Assembly: GCF_047462415.1 (NCBI RefSeq)
Contig: NZ_JANSJE010000017.1
Location: 3,960-67,959, forward strand
Reading direction: 5' to 3'
DNA: 64,000 nucleotides
From: Thermostichus sp047462415
GTDB taxonomy: Bacteria > Cyanobacteriota > Cyanobacteriia > Thermostichales > Thermostichaceae
The notes beneath the pieces were generated by a model, which was not told the DNA's origin, did no database searches, and saw only the letters and a program-made list of their open reading frames with translations. Position numbers and translations under genes: made by a program. The number at the start of each line of letters is the position of its first letter. Within the stretch, counting starts at the first letter, position 1. Shown here in pieces: positions 17,326 to 26,227 of this stretch.

Positions 17326-17781
17326 GTGTCAGGTCAAGCAAGTCGGAGACGATGGACGGCATTCTCGATGCCCAGCGTGGCCCAAAAAGGGCTGGTGGGC
17401 CTGATCTGGGTCTGCACCTGGATCCCTGTCTTGAGCATTTCCCTTGCCGTAGCCCAAACCGCCGCTACCTCTCTGGTTTTGACCGATGAACAGGTCGCCA
17501 AGTATGCCCGCATCGTTTTGGAGATGGAGCCCCACCGACAAGAGGCCCAGCAGCGCTCCCAGGCCACCGCGGATCCGACCAGCAAAGATCAAATCCGGCG
17601 GGAGTTCATTCGCACCGCCACCGAGATCATCACCCGCCACGGCATGACCGTGCCCGAATACAACCGCATCACCCTGTTGATTCGCTCCGAAGAAGGCAGA
17701 GACCTCCAACAGCGCATCGAAGCCGAAATCCTGCGCCTGCAAAGCGGGGATCCCAGCGTGAGCCCTAGCTCCAAACCCTAA
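17326..17781 (+). CDS. DUF4168 domain exported protein
   Basis: A protein of 151 residues with a signal peptide (positively charged SRRRWTAF start, hydrophobic GLVGLIWVCTWIPVLSISLA core, cleavage near AVAQ) and a small helical DUF4168 domain: LTDEQVAKYARIVLEMEPHR, then DQIRREFIRTATEIITRHGM and EYNRITLLIR. The family is periplasmic or extracellular and of unknown function. GTG 17326 is chosen because GGGGAG lies just upstream and the charged n-region follows at once; the open frame extends back to 17209 without family support. Confidence 0.72.
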   Translation: MSGQASRRRWTAFSMPSVAQKGLVGLIWVCTWIPVLSISLAVAQTAATSLVLTDEQVAKYARIVLEMEPHRQEAQQRSQATADPTSKDQIRREFIRTATEIITRHGMTVPEYNRITLLIRSEEGRDLQQRIEAEILRLQSGDPSVSPSSKP

Positions 17782-17894
17782 CCCCCCCCTTGGATCCCCT
17801 GCAGCGCTTTTGCCCGGATGTGACGGGGGACGGAAGATAGCGGTAGGCTGGAAGCGGAGGTCGGTGCTCGTCCGTAGAGAGCGGGGGGAGAGCA

Positions 17895-18434
17895 ATGAAC
17901 GAGCCTATGTCGCCGTCAGTACGGGCGGCTGTCGAGCGCATGAAGTCTCGCTTGCGCCTGACGCGCCGCTTCGGGTTCTGGTTTCAGGCGGTTCTGGGGG
18001 CAACGGCTCTGCTGCTCTGGCTGGGATTTTTAGTTGGCCAGAATACCCTCTATCGCGACGACTCGATGGGGGCCTTTATCGCCTTCTGGTTTACCCTGTT
18101 TACCCTTCTAACCCTGGCAGCCGGTCTCTTCTTTAACTGGCGCTACCTGCTCCAGGCGGAGCGCCGCTCAGTGTCTGCCGCTACCCCAAGCCAGTTGGAT
18201 CTGCCCAAGCAGTTGCAATTGGTTACCTATGTCAGCCTGATCGGCGCTTTCCTCGCCCTCATCGCCATGGAGGCGCAGGTGGGAGAGCTGCTGGTGCGGC
18301 TGTTTACCCGCACGCTGAGCACCCAGACAGCAGGAGTGCTGCTATTGGCTGCCAATATCAACGTTACCTTTGCCCACTTCGTCTGCTTAGCAGGGGTGCT
18401 CTGGATTACCGGCGCCCTCGACCGCGAGCCTTGA
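17895..18434 (+). CDS. DUF3611 family membrane protein
   Basis: A 179-residue integral membrane protein with four hydrophobic segments (near residues 28-50, 60-82, 112-128 and 150-172) and a cytoplasmic basic N-terminus (RMKSRLRLTRRFGFWFQ). The RRFGFWFQAVLGATALLLWL start resembles DUF3611, a family shared by cyanobacteria and chloroplasts with no established function. A good ribosome-binding site (GGGGGGAGAG) precedes ATG 17895. It is convergent with psbK, 164 bases away. Confidence 0.68.
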   Translation: MNEPMSPSVRAAVERMKSRLRLTRRFGFWFQAVLGATALLLWLGFLVGQNTLYRDDSMGAFIAFWFTLFTLLTLAAGLFFNWRYLLQAERRSVSAATPSQLDLPKQLQLVTYVSLIGAFLALIAMEAQVGELLVRLFTRTLSTQTAGVLLLAANINVTFAHFVCLAGVLWITGALDREP

Positions 18435-18598
18435 ACCCCAGCCGGCCAGTCTTAACTTTGCAAGGCAGAAAGTCAGGCCTGCGGCACAGTGGCCCGCCCT
18501 AAACTTGCCCCAGCTAAAACTGCCCCCCTGCCAGAGGAAGAGGGGCAAGCGGAAGCAGTCTCGAAGTCCGTAGTTGCCAATCGCAGATTCCGAGGGCT

Positions 18599-18736
18599 TC
18601 ACTTAAAGCCCACCGCCGCCTGCCAAACAAAAGCCAGCAAAAAGAACAAAACAGGGATGATCGGCAGAATGTCGATCAGGGGATCGAACAACTCATAGCC
18701 TTCTGGCAAAGCCGCCAGGAGCATTATCGCAGGCAT
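18599..18736 (-). CDS. psbK: Photosystem II reaction centre protein K
   Basis: A 45-residue photosystem II core subunit, read by eye on the minus strand. The precursor starts MPAIMLLAALPEGYELFDPL and continues with the single membrane helix PIIPVLFFLLAFVWQAAVGF. This matches PsbK closely, including the LPE.Y..FDPL.D.LP processing region and the FVWQAAVGF terminus. PsbK sits beside CP43 and stabilises PSII dimers. As in other species, the residues before the first Pro-Glu are probably removed. It lies 125 bases downstream of psaK on the same strand. Confidence 0.95.
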   Translation of the reverse strand: MPAIMLLAALPEGYELFDPLIDILPIIPVLFFLLAFVWQAAVGFK

Positions 18737-18861
18737 GACAACAAACCTCGACAAGAAGAAAGTGGAGTTGGAGAAACTGCTCTTTTCAGAATTGACAGGG
18801 ATTTTAACATTGTCGGGCCGGAATCCCGGCTAAAGTCAAGAAATGTGAAGGAGATGGTGAC

Positions 18862-19107
18862 CTAGAGAACTCCCATGTTGGAGAGGCCCAAGATCACTCC
18901 CGCGCCCAGCAGATGGCCGAAGCTGGCGACCCCCAGCACTTCCGGCCAGGTCATCCCCAGCACCGGCCCCGTTTCTGAGGCCGCTCCCGAAGAGGACTTG
19001 AAGATCAAGTAGGCAAGACCTGTGCAGAGAAAGATGGTTACGGCACTCAAAGGCGACCAAGAGCTGGTGTGGGCAGTCATGGCCAACGGCACAACAACGG
19101 GCATCAT
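18862..19107 (-). CDS. psaK: Photosystem I reaction centre subunit PsaK
   Basis: A PSI peripheral membrane subunit of about 81 residues. It has two membrane helices, the first around SAVTIFLCTGLAYLIF and the second in the highly conserved C-terminal LGVASFGHLLGAGVILGLSN. WSPLSAVTIFLC is typical of the family. PsaK stabilises the outer edge of PSI and binds chlorophyll and carotenoid. Three ATG codons are possible (19116, 19107, 19104); 19107 is chosen because GAGG lies nine bases upstream, whereas it abuts the 19116 codon. The neighbouring psbK suggests co-transcription of a PSI and a PSII gene. Confidence 0.93.
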   Translation of the reverse strand: MMPVVVPLAMTAHTSSWSPLSAVTIFLCTGLAYLIFKSSSGAASETGPVLGMTWPEVLGVASFGHLLGAGVILGLSNMGVL

Positions 19108-19436
19108 GGTTTTCATCCTCGGCTCAGGTTAACCGCCCCCTAGATTACCCCCATTCCGCAACTCCCAAGGGGATCCCCACATGAATTGCAACAGAGGCCG
19201 CAACAAAACCTCACACTGTGGCTTCTTCTGGCTCCATGGCCGATCTACCCCTCGCCGGGAACAGCCTGGACGGGCTGGAGTTGGCAAGAAAAATCCGGTC
19301 TGGGCGCAGATCTCTGCCGTATACTAACGAAAGTTAACAAATCCTTCTCTTCCCCCGCTTTGCAGGTGATGAACTGGCTCTTTTGCCTTGATCCATCCTC
19401 ACCGTCTGCGCTGTGCACACCCAAGGATGGCTGCCG
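19108..19436. other. Intergenic region between divergent psaK and crtR
   Basis: About 330 bases separating psaK (minus) from crtR (plus); promoters of both must lie here. A TATACT hexamer at 19320-19325 could be a -10 element for crtR but has no matching -35 box. No RNA gene or repeat was recognised apart from one GGATCC palindrome. Confidence 0.5.
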
Positions 19437-20396
19437 ATGACTGCTGCTGCGACTCCGCAACCGGATCCCAAGCCTTTTGCGTTACCCCGTGAGCTGTTGG
19501 GGCCGCCGCCGGAATTTTGGAACCCCACCCTGTTGATGTTTTTGGCGGCGGTGGTGCTTTCGGCCTCTTGCTTTGGCGGGTACGCCTTTTGGCATTGGCC
19601 CCGCTGGCTGGTGTTTTGGCTTAACTTTGTCGCCCTCTATGTGTTGGGCACGGTGATCCACGATGCCTCTCACGGCTCGGCCCACCGCAACCGCTTTTTG
19701 AACGAGGCGCTGGGCCACGGCTCCGCCTTGTTGCAGGGCTTTGTCTATCCGGTCTTTAAGCGGGTGCACATGCAGCACCACGCCCATGTCAACCACCCCG
19801 AAGACGATCCCGATCACTATGTGTCCACGGGCGGGCCGCTGTGGCTGATCGCACCGCGCTTTTTCTATCACGAGGTGTTTTTTTTCAAGCGGCAGCTCTG
19901 GCGCAAAGGCCGCTGGGATCTGCTGGAATGGGGGCTGAGCCGACTGGTGGTGGTTCTGACGTTTGCGTTGGCCATTCACTTTGGCTACACCGACTACATC
20001 ATGAACTATTGGCTGCCCCCCGCTTTTATCATGGGCTTTCTATTGGGCCTGTTTTTCGACTACCTGCCCCATCGTCCCTTTCAATCTCAAGAGCGGTGGC
20101 ACAACGCCCGCGTCTATCCCGGTTGGCTGACCAACATTCTGCTGCTGGGGCAAAACTATCACCTGATCCACCATCTCTGGCCCTCGGTTCCCTGGTACAA
20201 ATATCAGGCAGCCTACTGGGCGGCCAAACCTGAGCTGGACGCCCGCAACTGCCAGCAAACGCTGGGGATCTGGGAGAAGGGAGAGTTTTGGAGCTTTTTG
20301 TACGATGCGCTGATTGGCCTGCACTGGCACAAGCCCAACTCAACTCGTCCTGCTGCGCCAGCCGATCCAGAATCTACGGATCTGAGGCTTACTTAA
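19437..20396 (+). CDS. crtR: Beta-carotene hydroxylase CrtR
   Basis: A membrane-bound di-iron hydroxylase of 319 residues that adds hydroxyl groups to beta-ionone rings to make zeaxanthin. The three histidine clusters are present: HDASHGSAH near residue 75, HMQHHAHVNHPEDDPDH near 111 and NYHLIHHLWPSVPWYKY near 242. The phrase VSTGGPLWLIAPRFFYHEVFFFKRQLWR is characteristic of CrtR and separates it from fatty-acid desaturases. At least four hydrophobic segments embed it in the membrane. ATG 19437 is preferred over an in-frame GTG at 19413. Only one base separates its stop from the next ATG, so the two form a tight operon. Confidence 0.93.
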   Translation: MTAAATPQPDPKPFALPRELLGPPPEFWNPTLLMFLAAVVLSASCFGGYAFWHWPRWLVFWLNFVALYVLGTVIHDASHGSAHRNRFLNEALGHGSALLQGFVYPVFKRVHMQHHAHVNHPEDDPDHYVSTGGPLWLIAPRFFYHEVFFFKRQLWRKGRWDLLEWGLSRLVVVLTFALAIHFGYTDYIMNYWLPPAFIMGFLLGLFFDYLPHRPFQSQERWHNARVYPGWLTNILLLGQNYHLIHHLWPSVPWYKYQAAYWAAKPELDARNCQQTLGIWEKGEFWSFLYDALIGLHWHKPNSTRPAAPADPESTDLRLT

Positions 20397-20397
20397 C

Positions 20398-21279
20398 ATG
20401 GTTTTGCCCACGCTACGGATCCCTCAGTTGCTGCTGTTTGTGGAGGCAGCCGGCTTGCTGCGGGACTCCAGCCAGGCCCTGTTACAGGCTGGTCAGGCGA
20501 CGGCAGATCTGCCAGAGTTGATCGCTGAAGCGCAAGCGCAGGCGGAAGCCCAATTGCAAACCCTTGGGATCCCGGCAGAGTTGCGGGCGCAGGCCCGAGG
20601 GATCCTGAGGTTGACCTCGCCGCCGCAGGTGCTGGCTTACCTGCAGGATTTGCTCGACAGGGGAGCCGGCCCGGATTTGGAAGCCTTTTTGGAGCAGGCG
20701 GGATCCGACTCTACCCTGTTGCGCTTTCCGCCGCTGTTGGTGGGGGCTGTGGCTTTGCAGGTGTTGCTGGAGCGGCTGGATTTTTCTCCGCAAGAGAGAG
20801 CTGTGTTGCAAGCCCAACGGGATCAATGGGAACAGGCCCTGGCAGAATTGGCCGCTCACCACCAGGTTTCCCCAGAGCCGCTGCGGGCGGCTGCCGAGAG
20901 GGAGCTGCGGGCTGCCTCAGCAGAAGAGCTGCTGCAACTGGGGCAGGATCTCTTTCAAGATCTCCAGGATCTTGCCGGGCCCGATTCTGAGCCGGAAGCC
21001 GAGTCTCAGGTGGAATTGGCGGGGCCGTTGCTGTTGATGATGGTGGCCGACCACCTGTTGGCCCAGACAGAGCATCCGCTCACCCCCGATCAACGGCTGG
21101 ACTTACAAACCAACCGCGCCGAGGCAGAAAGCCGCTTTTTGGCCATGCAAAAGCTGGGCCGTCTTGAGAACTTGGCGGAGCAGCAGGCTTACATTCGCTC
21201 CTGGATTGACCAAACTTCTGTGCCGGATTTGCTGCGGGCTTTGGATCGCTTTTTTGCGGCGTCTGAACCCAACGCGTGA
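20398..21279 (+). CDS. Unknown helical protein coupled to crtR
   Basis: A 293-residue soluble protein, very rich in Leu, Ala, Gln and Glu, predicted all-helical with no membrane segment or signal peptide. I do not recognise a family. It reads as a string of amphipathic helices (for example LIAEAQAQAEAQLQTLG, then LQLGQDLFQDLQDL) with two more conserved-looking segments, ILRLTSPPQVLAYLQDLLDRG and the C-terminal YIRSWIDQTSVPDLLRALDRFF. Its ATG starts one base after the crtR stop, so it is surely co-translated with that gene; whether it has a carotenoid role is unknown. Confidence 0.8.
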   Translation: MVLPTLRIPQLLLFVEAAGLLRDSSQALLQAGQATADLPELIAEAQAQAEAQLQTLGIPAELRAQARGILRLTSPPQVLAYLQDLLDRGAGPDLEAFLEQAGSDSTLLRFPPLLVGAVALQVLLERLDFSPQERAVLQAQRDQWEQALAELAAHHQVSPEPLRAAAERELRAASAEELLQLGQDLFQDLQDLAGPDSEPEAESQVELAGPLLLMMVADHLLAQTEHPLTPDQRLDLQTNRAEAESRFLAMQKLGRLENLAEQQAYIRSWIDQTSVPDLLRALDRFFAASEPNA

Positions 21280-21349
21280 GGCCCCCGGATTGCCAGAGGT
21301 TCCGTATCCTCTATGCTGGAAGCAAAGGGATCCCGCTTGAGGCGCGAAA

Positions 21350-22219
21350 GTGGACTGGGGCAGCTTATTTTGGATTTTTTTGATCTTCAGCTCGCTGCAA
21401 CCCCTGTTGAACCGGCGAGCGCAAGAGTTCCGGCGCTTGCTGGCCATTCGGGAGTTGGAGCAAAAGCGGGGCAGCCGCGTGATTTTGCTCATCCACCGCC
21501 AGGAGTCGATCAGTTTTTTGGGGATCCCGGTTTCCCGCTACATCAGCATCGAGGACTCGGAGCAGGTGTTGCGGGCGATCCGCCTCACCCCGCCCAATAC
21601 TCCCATTGATTTGATTCTGCACACCCCTGGCGGCCTGGTGCTGGCTACTGAACAAATTGCCCGCGCCCTGATCCGGCACCCGGCCAAGGTGACGGTATTT
21701 GTGCCCCACTACGCCATGTCGGGCGGGACGATGTTGGCCCTGGCTGCCGATGAAATTGTCATGGATGCTAACGCCGTGCTGGGGCCGGTGGATCCGCAGT
21801 TGGGGGGGTATGCTGCCGCCAGCATTCTGCAGGTGGTGGCGGAAAAACCCATTGCCGAAATCGACGACCAGACCTTAATTCTGGCGGATCTGGCCCGCAA
21901 GGCGATGCAACAGGTGCAGAACTTCGTGCGGGATCTCCTGAAGGACGATGTGCCCAAGCGCAAAATTGCCCCCGAACGCATTGAGCCTCTGATCCAGTAC
22001 CTGACCAGCGGTCGGGTGACCCACGACTACCCGATCACTGCTGAAGAAGCGCGGGAGCTGGGCCTGCCCATCTCCACCGAGTTGCCGCCCCAGATCTACG
22101 CCCTGATGGACTTGTACCCCCAGGCCAGCATGGGCCGTCCTTCCGTGCAGTACATTCCCACCCCCTACGATCCTCGTCCCGCTTTGCCCAAAGGGGGATC
22201 CCGCTCTGGCCTAGGGTGA
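21350..22219 (+). CDS. SDH-family Clp-fold serine protease, membrane-anchored
   Basis: A 289-residue protein of the SDH (serine dehydrogenase proteinase) family, a ClpP/SppA-like fold. An N-terminal hydrophobic helix (LFWIFLIFSSLQPLL, residues 5-19) anchors it. The core has TPIDLILHTPGGLVLATEQIARAL (oxyanion-hole glycines) and the nucleophile Ser124 in YAMSGGTMLALAADEIVMD, followed by LGPVDPQLGGYAA. Related proteins degrade membrane or signal-peptide fragments, but no substrate is known. Start GTG 21350. It ends just before, and overlaps by a few bases, the convergent J-domain gene. Confidence 0.88.
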   Translation: MDWGSLFWIFLIFSSLQPLLNRRAQEFRRLLAIRELEQKRGSRVILLIHRQESISFLGIPVSRYISIEDSEQVLRAIRLTPPNTPIDLILHTPGGLVLATEQIARALIRHPAKVTVFVPHYAMSGGTMLALAADEIVMDANAVLGPVDPQLGGYAAASILQVVAEKPIAEIDDQTLILADLARKAMQQVQNFVRDLLKDDVPKRKIAPERIEPLIQYLTSGRVTHDYPITAEEARELGLPISTELPPQIYALMDLYPQASMGRPSVQYIPTPYDPRPALPKGGSRSGLG

Positions 22220-22906
22220 ACTCTTGGCGTAGACATCCATGGCTTCCAGGCGCAGCCCTTTTGCCCGCCGAAATAGCTCTTGTCCGGTGTGCAAGTGGCG
22301 TTCATCGAAGTTCAGCGGGAAATACTTCAGCTCCTCCAGAGCGTCTTCCAAGTGGTTGAGGGCATAGTAGAGGCGGGAAGCCACACCCCCAAAGCTGCTG
22401 GGATTGGGAAGGCGGCGAAAGATCTGCTGAGCTTGGGCCAGCTTCTGGCCGCACTCTTCCAGATAAGCCTCAAAGGACTCCAACAGGTCAGGGTCGAACG
22501 GATCTGCCGCCAAAGCATTTAACTGAGGCTTCAGAGAAGACAACAAGGGCCCCAAAACTCGGTTCAGGGGGGTGTAGACCTGTCGGATCCAGGCGGCGCG
22601 GGCGATGGCTTCCTGGCTGACGGTTTCGCCAGGGGATCCCGTCGGCTGAGGGCGGGGTGAGGTGTGGCTGGAGTGCAGTTGCCGATCGTAGTCGCGGCGA
22701 GATTGCGGATCCTTGAGCACCGCGTAGGCAGCGTTGATCTGGCGGATGCGCTCGGAGGTGGCCCGATCTTTTTTGGCCAGCAGGCTGTCGGGATGGTGGT
22801 ACTTGACCAAACGACGGTAGGCAGACTTGATCTCTTCCGCCGTCGCCAGGACGGAAACGCCCAAGACCTCGTAGTGGGATCCGACTCCAGCTCCGCTCTC
22901 CATCAT
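22211..22906 (-). CDS. J-domain (DnaJ-like) protein
   Basis: A 231-residue cytoplasmic co-chaperone-like protein. Residues about 9-75 form a J domain (HYEVLGVSVLATAEEIKSAY, the HPD tripeptide in KYHHPDSL, and the INAAYAVLKDPQSRRDYDRQL tail), which should stimulate an Hsp70 ATPase. The remaining 140 residues are a helical domain without zinc-finger cysteines or a DnaJ C-terminal domain, with the segment YYALNHLEDALEELKYFPLNFDERHLH. This domain layout is common in cyanobacteria and its client is unknown. ATG 22906 or 22903 begins the conserved part; the frame extends to 23041 without support. It is divergent from the DUF3082 gene. Confidence 0.85.
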   Translation of the reverse strand: MMESGAGVGSHYEVLGVSVLATAEEIKSAYRRLVKYHHPDSLLAKKDRATSERIRQINAAYAVLKDPQSRRDYDRQLHSSHTSPRPQPTGSPGETVSQEAIARAAWIRQVYTPLNRVLGPLLSSLKPQLNALAADPFDPDLLESFEAYLEECGQKLAQAQQIFRRLPNPSSFGGVASRLYYALNHLEDALEELKYFPLNFDERHLHTGQELFRRAKGLRLEAMDVYAKSSP

Positions 22907-22982
22907 CGCTAGGCTTGCCGGCAAGAAACTCCCACATTGTACCTGCAGCCTAGAATAAAGGTGAGTTTTCCAGTGCTGCCCC

Positions 22983-23273
22983 ATGTCTTCCTCCTCACAG
23001 GGATCCCCCCATCCTTTCAGTGCCCTCTTGGGGGCCACCATTGCCGTCAGTCTGGGCTACGGGTTCTTGCAACTGCTGCTCTCGATGGTGACCAAATTGC
23101 CGCCAATCGATGTCGAGACTGGATCGCTGGCGCGCGGGATCAGCATCCTGGTGCGTTATCTCCTGGTCGGTTCCGTTTCCCTGATCGCCTTCATGTTTGC
23201 CATGGTGGGGTTGGGGCTGGCGGCCTATTCTGTGCAATTGCTGGGAGAGCGGCTAACATCTTCTCAGCGCTGA
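22983..23273 (+). CDS. DUF3082 family membrane protein
   Basis: A 96-residue protein with two membrane helices (ATIAVSLGYGFLQLLLSMV and LVGSVSLIAFMFAMVGLGLAAYSVQLL) joined by a short polar loop (KLPPIDVETGSLARGISILVR). This resembles cyanobacterial DUF3082, which has no known function. The ATG at 22983 follows 76 bases of spacer shared with the divergent J-domain gene. Confidence 0.68.
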   Translation: MSSSSQGSPHPFSALLGATIAVSLGYGFLQLLLSMVTKLPPIDVETGSLARGISILVRYLLVGSVSLIAFMFAMVGLGLAAYSVQLLGERLTSSQR

Positions 23274-23328
23274 GCCTGGGGATCCGGGCACGACCTCTGG
23301 CCGACTTAGTTTGCGTTGGGACGGCTGC

Positions 23329-23817
23329 CTAGCGCAACACCACCTTGGGCGAGAGCAACAAAGTCAGGGATCCCTGGCAGTGGTCAATTCGGCCTTCGGC
23401 AAAGCGCACCTGGGCCAGGCCCGCCTTTTTAAGGGTGATCGCGTGGGCATTGGCCGGGTTTAGCCCAACAGCCGCTTGCACCCACAGGCTCAGATCCGGC
23501 TGGTGACCGACCAGGGCCAAAGACGTGAGGGATCCCCGCTCTGCCTGCCAGCGCACCAGGTCGGCAAAACTGCCGCCCGGAGCCAGAGGCTCAAACACCT
23601 CCACCGCTGCGGCCAGGTTCTCGTCCAACAAGATCTCGGCGGTCTGCCGCGCCCTCACCAGGGGACTGGTGAGCAGGAGATCCCACTTCCAGCCCATGCT
23701 CTTGAGCTGGCGGGCCACCTTGCGGCAGCGCTTGCGACCTTCGTCTGTAAGGGCTCGCAAGGCATCCTCAACTTCTGGCCGGGGTTCTTCGGCTATGCCA
23801 TGGCGGATGAAGTCCAC
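23329..23817 (-). CDS. sixA: Phosphohistidine phosphatase SixA
   Basis: A histidine phosphatase of 162 residues that removes phosphate from phosphohistidine in phosphorelay proteins. The catalytic RHG is at the extreme N-terminus (DFIRHGIAEE), followed by the LTDEGRKRCRKVARQL helix, the SPLVRARQTAEIL motif with its conserved Arg, and SLALVGHQPDLS carrying the second catalytic His. GTG 23817 is chosen because it gives the usual SixA length and has AGGA seven bases upstream. The frame stays open to 23961, and a TTG at 23823 is also possible. Confidence 0.86.
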   Translation of the reverse strand: MDFIRHGIAEEPRPEVEDALRALTDEGRKRCRKVARQLKSMGWKWDLLLTSPLVRARQTAEILLDENLAAAVEVFEPLAPGGSFADLVRWQAERGSLTSLALVGHQPDLSLWVQAAVGLNPANAHAITLKKAGLAQVRFAEGRIDHCQGSLTLLLSPKVVLR

Positions 23818-23991
23818 AGCCAATTCCTGCCGGGCAATCTGCTTCTCAGTTGCTCCCTGAGAGTGCTCCCCACCGCGAACGCCCTCCTGTTGTTCAAGCC
23901 CAGAGATCATCGAACCCCGTCCCGTCAATGCAAACGGCACCGTCAAACTTTGCCCAGACACTCTCCCAGAATACCCTGGGGGACGCTCTCT

Positions 23992-26124
23992 CTACGAGGA
24001 GGGGTTGTGCAGGCGCTGGCCGACCAAAGTGCGCCCTTCCTGGGTGTAGAGCTGCCAGTAGTTCCAGTAGTTGCCAAAGACAGACTTCACATAGCCCCGC
24101 GTTTCGGCGAAGGGGATCTGCTCCACAAACACATCCGGATCTTCAAAGCCAAAGCGGCTCAGCCATCTGGCCACGTTGCCGGGGCCGCCGTTGTAGCTGG
24201 CCAGGGCCAGCAGGGTGTTGTCTTGATAGGTGCGGTGGGTGTAGTCGAAGTACCAGGATCCCAGGTAAAGATTGTCGGCGGGGTTGGTGAGGCTGTATTG
24301 GGCTAGGCCAATTTGTTGGGCAATCCAGCGCCCGGTGGCAGGCATCACCTGCATCAAGCCCAGCGCCCCTGAGGCCGAGACGATCTCCGGCTCAAAGCGG
24401 GATTCCTGCCGGATCAAGGCCGCCACCATCAGGGGATTGAGGTTAAATTGCCGTGACCAGCGGGCCAGGCCGGGCCGGGCATAGGGATCCCCGCCCCAGG
24501 AATTGTCTGGGCCGGCGTAGTAGTGCAGCGGATAGACGGCCTGCCAGAAATCTTGGCGCTGCCTCAACGTCTCCAGCAGGGGATCCGGCTCTTCGCTGAA
24601 GCGCAAAGCGGCCACCTGGTTGATACCCCGCAGGTGCTCTCCGGCACTGTTGCGCAGAATACCCGTGACAAAGCGCTCAGCCACACTCATCTGGCGGGGA
24701 TCCCGTTGCAGCACGGCCATTTCCCCCTGCCAGCGTTCCCAGGCCAGTTGGCTGGCTCCCATCAAGTGCAAAGTTTGCGTGGCCTCAGAGACCCCCGGCA
24801 ACGGTAGCCGCACCGGCTGAAAATCCACCTCCACCCTTTGGCGCCCGCTGTAGAAATCCCCCACCGGCCAGCCCAGTTGCACTGCCGACCGCCAGGCGTA
24901 GTAGGTGTGGGGAAACTGTTGCAGCACCTGTTGATAGGTTTGCCGCGCCGCAGCCACATCCCCCAGCCGTTCCCGCCATTTGCCCGCCCAGTAGAGCAGT
25001 TGCGCCCCCATTTCCGTATCCCGCTGGGCGGATCCGATCTGTTGGGCCAGGGCGATGGCTTGGCCGAGATTGCCCGCTTGCGCTTGACTCCAGGCAAGTG
25101 TCCAGGCGGCGTTGGCCGCGGCTTCGCTGGCCGGAAAGCGCTCCCAAAGAGCTTGCCGAGCCGCTTGGGCCGATTGCGGGCTGGCATGGCGATCGTAAAG
25201 CTGGCTGAGGCTGAGCAACGCTTCTGGAGCCTCTCTATCCGAGCCGGATCCCGCCTGGCGCAGCAGCTCGATTGCCGTCGACAGGTCGCTCAATTCTGCC
25301 AAACGGCGACGGGTGAGGGAAGCCTCTGGCCCATTGGGAAATTGAGCCAGCAGCGCTTGGTAAGCCGCTCTCGCCTGGGGAAACTCCCGCGAGATCTGGT
25401 GGCTGCGGCCCCAGCGGTAGAGATTCTGAGAGGTGGCGGGGGCACGCCCATAGGCGCGGGCAGCTTTGCCGTACTCCCGTTGTTCCCAATAGGCATCGGC
25501 CAGGATCTGCCAATCGGAAGCCGTGAGGGATCCCTCCTGAGCCTGCCGCCAGCGATCCAGCAGCGGCGTTAACCCAGGGGTTTGCGGGTGATGCAGAGCC
25601 AAATCCCGCAGCAGGTCGTAGCGGTCGGGATCCCGCTCCAGCAAATGCTGGAGGGCGCGGCCAGTCAGCGGGTGAGTGGGAAATTGCTGCCGCAACTGAT
25701 CCACCTGGCCCATCCCCCAGAGGGCATAGGCGGCCACCGGGCTGTGGGGGTACTCCTGCAAAATCTTGGGCCACCAGATCCCTTGGGCTGTTGCCTTATC
25801 CTGCAACTGCTCGTAGGCTTGGGCCCTGAGCTTCCAAATTTCCTCCCGCAGAACCGGCAGGCTCTCTTCCAACCCCTGCAAACCCTGCAGGGCCAATTGC
25901 GCTTGGCCGGCCTGCAGCGCTGCGTAAGCCCGCAGAAAGGCCGTTGTGGAAGTGTGGGGCAGTTGTACCGGATCCCTGCCCTCTGGCGCCGCAGCCACCT
26001 CCACGGTTTCTGCCCAGGATGAGGTGTAAAAGCCCCAGATGGCCCCGCCCAGAGCCGCTCCTGCCGCCAGCACACCGGCAACCCATCTTGCCCAGCACCG
26101 TTTGCTGCCTGTCAGGATATCCAT
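23992..26124 (-). CDS. slt: Soluble lytic transglycosylase (Slt70-like)
   Basis: A 710-residue peptidoglycan lytic transglycosylase. The N-terminus has a signal anchor (RWVAGVLAAGAALGGAIWGFY). About 500 residues of superhelical TPR-like repeats follow, of the type that forms the doughnut in Slt70. The C-terminal goose-type lysozyme domain has catalytic Glu574 (RQESRFEPEIVSASGALGLM), then MQVMPATGRWIAQQIG, NLYLGSWYFDY and ASYNGGPGNVARWL. It cleaves the MurNAc-GlcNAc bond to form 1,6-anhydro ends during wall turnover. It is followed on the same strand by sixA and preceded by murA, so two cell-wall genes are adjacent. Confidence 0.94.
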   Translation of the reverse strand: MDILTGSKRCWARWVAGVLAAGAALGGAIWGFYTSSWAETVEVAAAPEGRDPVQLPHTSTTAFLRAYAALQAGQAQLALQGLQGLEESLPVLREEIWKLRAQAYEQLQDKATAQGIWWPKILQEYPHSPVAAYALWGMGQVDQLRQQFPTHPLTGRALQHLLERDPDRYDLLRDLALHHPQTPGLTPLLDRWRQAQEGSLTASDWQILADAYWEQREYGKAARAYGRAPATSQNLYRWGRSHQISREFPQARAAYQALLAQFPNGPEASLTRRRLAELSDLSTAIELLRQAGSGSDREAPEALLSLSQLYDRHASPQSAQAARQALWERFPASEAAANAAWTLAWSQAQAGNLGQAIALAQQIGSAQRDTEMGAQLLYWAGKWRERLGDVAAARQTYQQVLQQFPHTYYAWRSAVQLGWPVGDFYSGRQRVEVDFQPVRLPLPGVSEATQTLHLMGASQLAWERWQGEMAVLQRDPRQMSVAERFVTGILRNSAGEHLRGINQVAALRFSEEPDPLLETLRQRQDFWQAVYPLHYYAGPDNSWGGDPYARPGLARWSRQFNLNPLMVAALIRQESRFEPEIVSASGALGLMQVMPATGRWIAQQIGLAQYSLTNPADNLYLGSWYFDYTHRTYQDNTLLALASYNGGPGNVARWLSRFGFEDPDVFVEQIPFAETRGYVKSVFGNYWNYWQLYTQEGRTLVGQRLHNPSS

Positions 26125-26227
26125 GCTTTGTCTCTCTGCAACCTCTGACTACGATACTCAACCCGACTGCGTTGGGTCACCTGGGATACCTGTACCGCAG
26201 GCATTGGGCCCGGCAGTCGTTTATGAG

